This document shows positions 23,571-24,955 of a stretch of DNA of 24,955 bases, piece after piece (position 1 is the stretch's first letter; the number at the start of each line of letters is the position of its first letter). The stretch comes from Methylomonas sp. (GTDB lineage Bacteria; Pseudomonadota; Gammaproteobacteria; Methylococcales; Methylomonadaceae), in contig JALSLS010000041.1 in assembly GCA_026988195.1 (NCBI GenBank), positions 1 through 24,955 on the forward strand. The letters are read 5' to 3'. The notes below the pieces were generated by a model, which was not told where the DNA came from, ran no database searches, and saw nothing but the letters and a program-made list of their open reading frames with translations. The translations under genes were made by a program, and so were the position numbers.

Positions 23571-23777
23571 TTATTGTACCTTTTCAACAATTACTTGCTT
23601 ATTATTAAGTTTATAGTGTTGACCTGCATAAGAGCAAACGGTTTCTGCAACACCTTCCAAGGATAGATCTAGTTTTTCTCCGTATTCACTCATCCAGCAA
23701 ATTTGTTTGGCGGGTACACCAATCATAAGCATATAAAGTTTTACGTTTTTATTGTCAGATTCTTTAGTGACGACAAT
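23571..23777 (-). pseudogene. C-terminal fragment of a WbpD/WlbB-type N-acetyltransferase
   Basis: The minus strand reads VVTKES...YMLMIGVPAKQICWMSEYG, then EKLDLSLEGVAETVCSYAG, for 68 codons up to TAA at 23571. The core GVPAKQIxWMSEYGEKLDL is the characteristic tail of the UDP-2-acetamido-3-amino-glucuronate N-acetyltransferases WbpD and WlbB, after their beta-helix. The rest of the gene is absent. An in-frame TGA closes the frame at 23778-23780, next to the vapC stop. It is a relic from a polysaccharide pathway using UDP-GlcNAc(3NAc)A-type sugars, which also needs an uronate dehydrogenase. Other genes of that pathway are not in the window. Confidence 0.75.
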
Positions 23778-23790
23778 TCACTGATAATTA

Positions 23791-24168
23791 CTACCAAGCT
23801 AAATTAATATCATACTCGGGGAAAATATGATCCTTGCTAATCAAGATTAACGACTCACTTTGAGCTTGTGCAATTAACATTCTGTCAAAAGGATCTCGAT
23901 GATGTAAAGGCAAGCTAGTTGTTTGATTGATATGAGGAGTGGTGATGTTTAATAATTCAAAGCCATTTTTAACCAGCTCGGTCTCCATTTCATCCATAGG
24001 GAATGTTAGGCGATTAATAGAAACTTTAATCGCTATCTCCCATTGGCTAGCACAACTCATAAAAATACGGTTATCACTATCGCTAATGATTTTCTTTGCT
24101 TGTCTGCTTAGTTGATCAGAATCACTCAACCACCAAAGAAAAGTATGAGTATCAAGAAGGTAATTCAC
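23791..24168 (-). CDS. vapC: VapC-type PIN-domain toxin
   Basis: A 125-residue PIN-domain protein. The catalytic acidic residues are Asp6 in LLDTHTFLWW, Glu44 in SQWEIAIK, and Asp92 and Asp95 in HHRDPFDRMLIAQA, followed by LISKDHIFPEYDI. This matches the PIN toxins paired with Phd/YefM-type antitoxins. It would cleave RNA when free of its partner. The start is GTG at 24168, overlapping the antitoxin stop (TAGTG). The frame is intact. It sits among remnants, perhaps stabilising this stretch of DNA against loss. Confidence 0.9.
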   Translation of the reverse strand: MNYLLDTHTFLWWLSDSDQLSRQAKKIISDSDNRIFMSCASQWEIAIKVSINRLTFPMDEMETELVKNGFELLNITTPHINQTTSLPLHHRDPFDRMLIAQAQSESLILISKDHIFPEYDINLAW

Positions 24169-24404
24169 TATAAAATACCAAGAGATTTAGCTATATCATC
24201 CGGTAAAGGAGCATCAAAATCAGTAGTCATTTTAATTTTACCCTGCAAACTGCCTGGCTTACGCTTTTTAACAGTGTTAGTGTAAGGAACTAAACGAGCT
24301 ACTGGCTTTCCATGTTTAGCAATAACAATTTCTTTCCCTGACAGTGTTTGTTCAATCAGGCGAGATAAATGTGTTTTTGCTTCGTGTATATTAATTTGTA
24401 GCAT
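24168..24404 (-). CDS. Phd/YefM-type antitoxin
   Basis: A 78-residue antitoxin. INIHEAKTHLSRLIEQTLSG (4-23) and EIVIAKHGKPVARLVPY (25-41) are the DNA-binding Phd/YefM core. The C-terminal part, ending DFDAPLPDDIAKSLGIL, is the expected toxin-wrapping tail. It should neutralise the downstream PIN toxin and repress its own promoter at 24437-24465. The ATG at 24404 has only a weak ribosome site (AAAGAA). Both genes form a complete type II module. Confidence 0.9.
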   Translation of the reverse strand: MLQINIHEAKTHLSRLIEQTLSGKEIVIAKHGKPVARLVPYTNTVKKRKPGSLQGKIKMTTDFDAPLPDDIAKSLGIL

Positions 24405-24436
24405 AATTATTCTTTGCTGTTAATCTTAATTAAAAT

Positions 24437-24465
24437 AGTCTAGCTAAGTTTAGTTAAAATATCAA
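24437..24465 (-). promoter_or_regulatory. Predicted sigma-70 promoter of the antitoxin-toxin operon
   Basis: On the minus strand, -35 TTGATA (24460-24465) and -10 TAGACT (24437-24442) are separated by 17 bases, 32 bases before the antitoxin ATG at 24404. The match is 5/6 and 4/6. The AT-rich spacer has TTAACTAAACTTAGC, where an autorepressor site could lie. Confidence 0.55.
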
Positions 24466-24485
24466 GATTTTGGAGATTCATTTTA

Positions 24486-24597
24486 TTATGAGTCATTCCC
24501 AAACAAATCACGTGTTACCACTTTATTTTCAATATCACTAATATCATCAGATAAACGATTAGCCACAATTACATTAGATATCCTCTTAAACTCAAAA
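24486..24597 (-). pseudogene. Second copy of the ugd 3' end
   Basis: Thirty-odd codons read FKRISNVIVANRLSDDI, then SDIENKVVTRDLFGNDS, ending with TAA at 24486. They match the end of the ugd remnant at 22442 in 28 of 34 residues. The nucleotide sequences differ at many third positions, so it is a diverged copy, not a recent duplication. Homology stops at about 24597 against an unrelated sequence. It is a relic, not a gene, although an open frame continues to 24668. Confidence 0.85.
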
Positions 24598-24599
24598 TT

Positions 24600-24621
24600 A
24601 AAGGGGTCAGATTCGATTGAT
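24600..24621. mobile_element. AAAGGGGTCAGA-type motif next to the ugd relic
   Basis: AAAGGGGTCAGATTCGATTG resembles the sequence often seen beside REP-associated (Y1/IS200-like) transposase genes in gammaproteobacteria. It begins exactly where homology to ugd ends. No transposase frame is present. This identification is from memory of such flanks and is tentative. Confidence 0.35.
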
Positions 24622-24849
24622 ATGATTGCACAAGCAGTTTCCAGTATATTTTGTATCGATGAAAACACTATCGAGCATTTGCTTTATCTCTACCAAACTT
24701 GTGCTCGATTAAGGAAACCCATAATTTTATCAGTTAAAAACACCTGCCAACCCCTCTATTCCCCAAAAATAGGGCTACTTTATCTTTCTTTGTTGCTTTA
24801 CTAAAAAGTGTAAAAAAGGGGGGGGGATGGCAGGGCAAACGCATTAAAA
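24622..24849. other. Non-coding interval with a G9 tract
   Basis: I see no supported gene here. A run of nine G at 24818-24826 follows six A. A plus-strand frame across 24622-24804 has no recognisable features. Confidence 0.4.
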
Positions 24850-24955
24850 TCATAAGCCGAATAACACTTTATAGCGGAATTTGTCATTCCAAGCTGCTTT
24901 AAGTCTTTTCTTTTTAATGCTTAGTTTTGAAGCTTCTTTCTGTAATAGATTCAAA
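24850..24955 (-). CDS. C-terminal end of an unidentified protein
   Basis: The minus strand gives 34 residues entering from the right edge, LNLLQKEASKLSIKKKRLKA to WNDKFRYKVLFGL, then TGA at 24850. It is Lys-rich and helical in look. I do not recognise the family. The true start lies outside the window. Confidence 0.4.
   Translation of the reverse strand, partial: LNLLQKEASKLSIKKKRLKAAWNDKFRYKVLFGL

Noticed and set aside
24486..24668. A 60-residue minus-strand ORF
   Set aside because: Only its last 34 residues are protein-like (Ugd C-terminus). The beginning comes from unrelated flanking sequence, so it is a chance fusion.
24622..24804. Plus-strand ORF of 60 codons near the right edge
   Set aside because: No family resemblance, no clear ribosome site, and opposite to every other gene. 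Left as non-coding.
1..24955. CRISPR arrays, rRNA or tRNA genes
   Set aside because: No regularly spaced repeats, and no rRNA- or tRNA-like stretch was seen on reading through either strand.

Overview
The window reads as part of a surface-polysaccharide (O-antigen or capsule) biosynthesis locus from an AT-rich Gram-negative bacterium. Gammaproteobacteria is my best guess, based on the Wzx/Wzy-type assembly genes, GDP-heptose genes, and an Ugd remnant close to the enterobacterial type. I cannot name the genus. Every gene I can support lies on the minus strand, so transcription runs from right (position 24955) to left (position 1). Most neighbouring genes overlap by 1-4 bases (ATGA, GTGA or TAATG junctions), as expected of long translationally coupled operons.

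Right edge to about 22440 is a scrap zone. It holds the tail of an unidentified gene, a second copy of the 3' end of ugd, an intact Phd/VapC toxin-antitoxin pair with a good promoter, the C-terminal third of a WbpD/WlbB-type acetyltransferase, a 68-residue unknown ORF, and a 5'-truncated, frameshifted ugd. This looks like the worn edge of an exchanged polysaccharide locus. From 22398 to 16124 come sugar-nucleotide enzymes: a CapD/WbpM-like dehydratase, a UDP-sulfoquinovose synthase (SQD1) homologue, a GalE-like epimerase, a glycosyltransferase, a reductase-like SDR and a GMD-like 4,6-dehydratase. From 16088 to 13237 is a full set for GDP-D-glycero-alpha-D-manno-heptose (hddA, gmhA, hddC, gmhB). 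With the adjacent dehydratase and reductase this suggests GDP-6-deoxy-heptose or a related sugar. From 13222 to 8795 are a methyltransferase, the Wzx flippase, a Wzy-like polymerase and a second glycosyltransferase.

From about 8790 to 7624 the operon is interrupted by a DUF5615 toxin with a broken DUF433 antitoxin, a 170-bp imperfect palindrome resembling a MITE, and about 400 bp without a convincing gene. A second tight operon follows from 7623 to the left edge: acyl carrier protein, FabG-like reductase, AMP-forming acyl ligase, LuxE-like acyl-protein synthetase and LuxC-like acyl reductase. These are coupled to an FkbM methyltransferase (frameshifted at a CT repeat), a small unknown ORF, a left-handed beta-helix acyltransferase and a DegT-family aminotransferase that runs off the window.

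The most interesting element is this ACP-FabG-ligase-LuxE-LuxC module inside a glycan locus. It has the parts to load an acyl or aminoacyl group on a dedicated carrier, reduce it to an aldehyde or alcohol, and possibly aminate or attach it to the glycan. Also notable are the SQD1 homologue in a glycan locus and several simple-sequence tracts in coding sequence (G9 in hddA, G7 in the luxC-like gene, (CT)5 at the fkbM frameshift) that could give phase variation.
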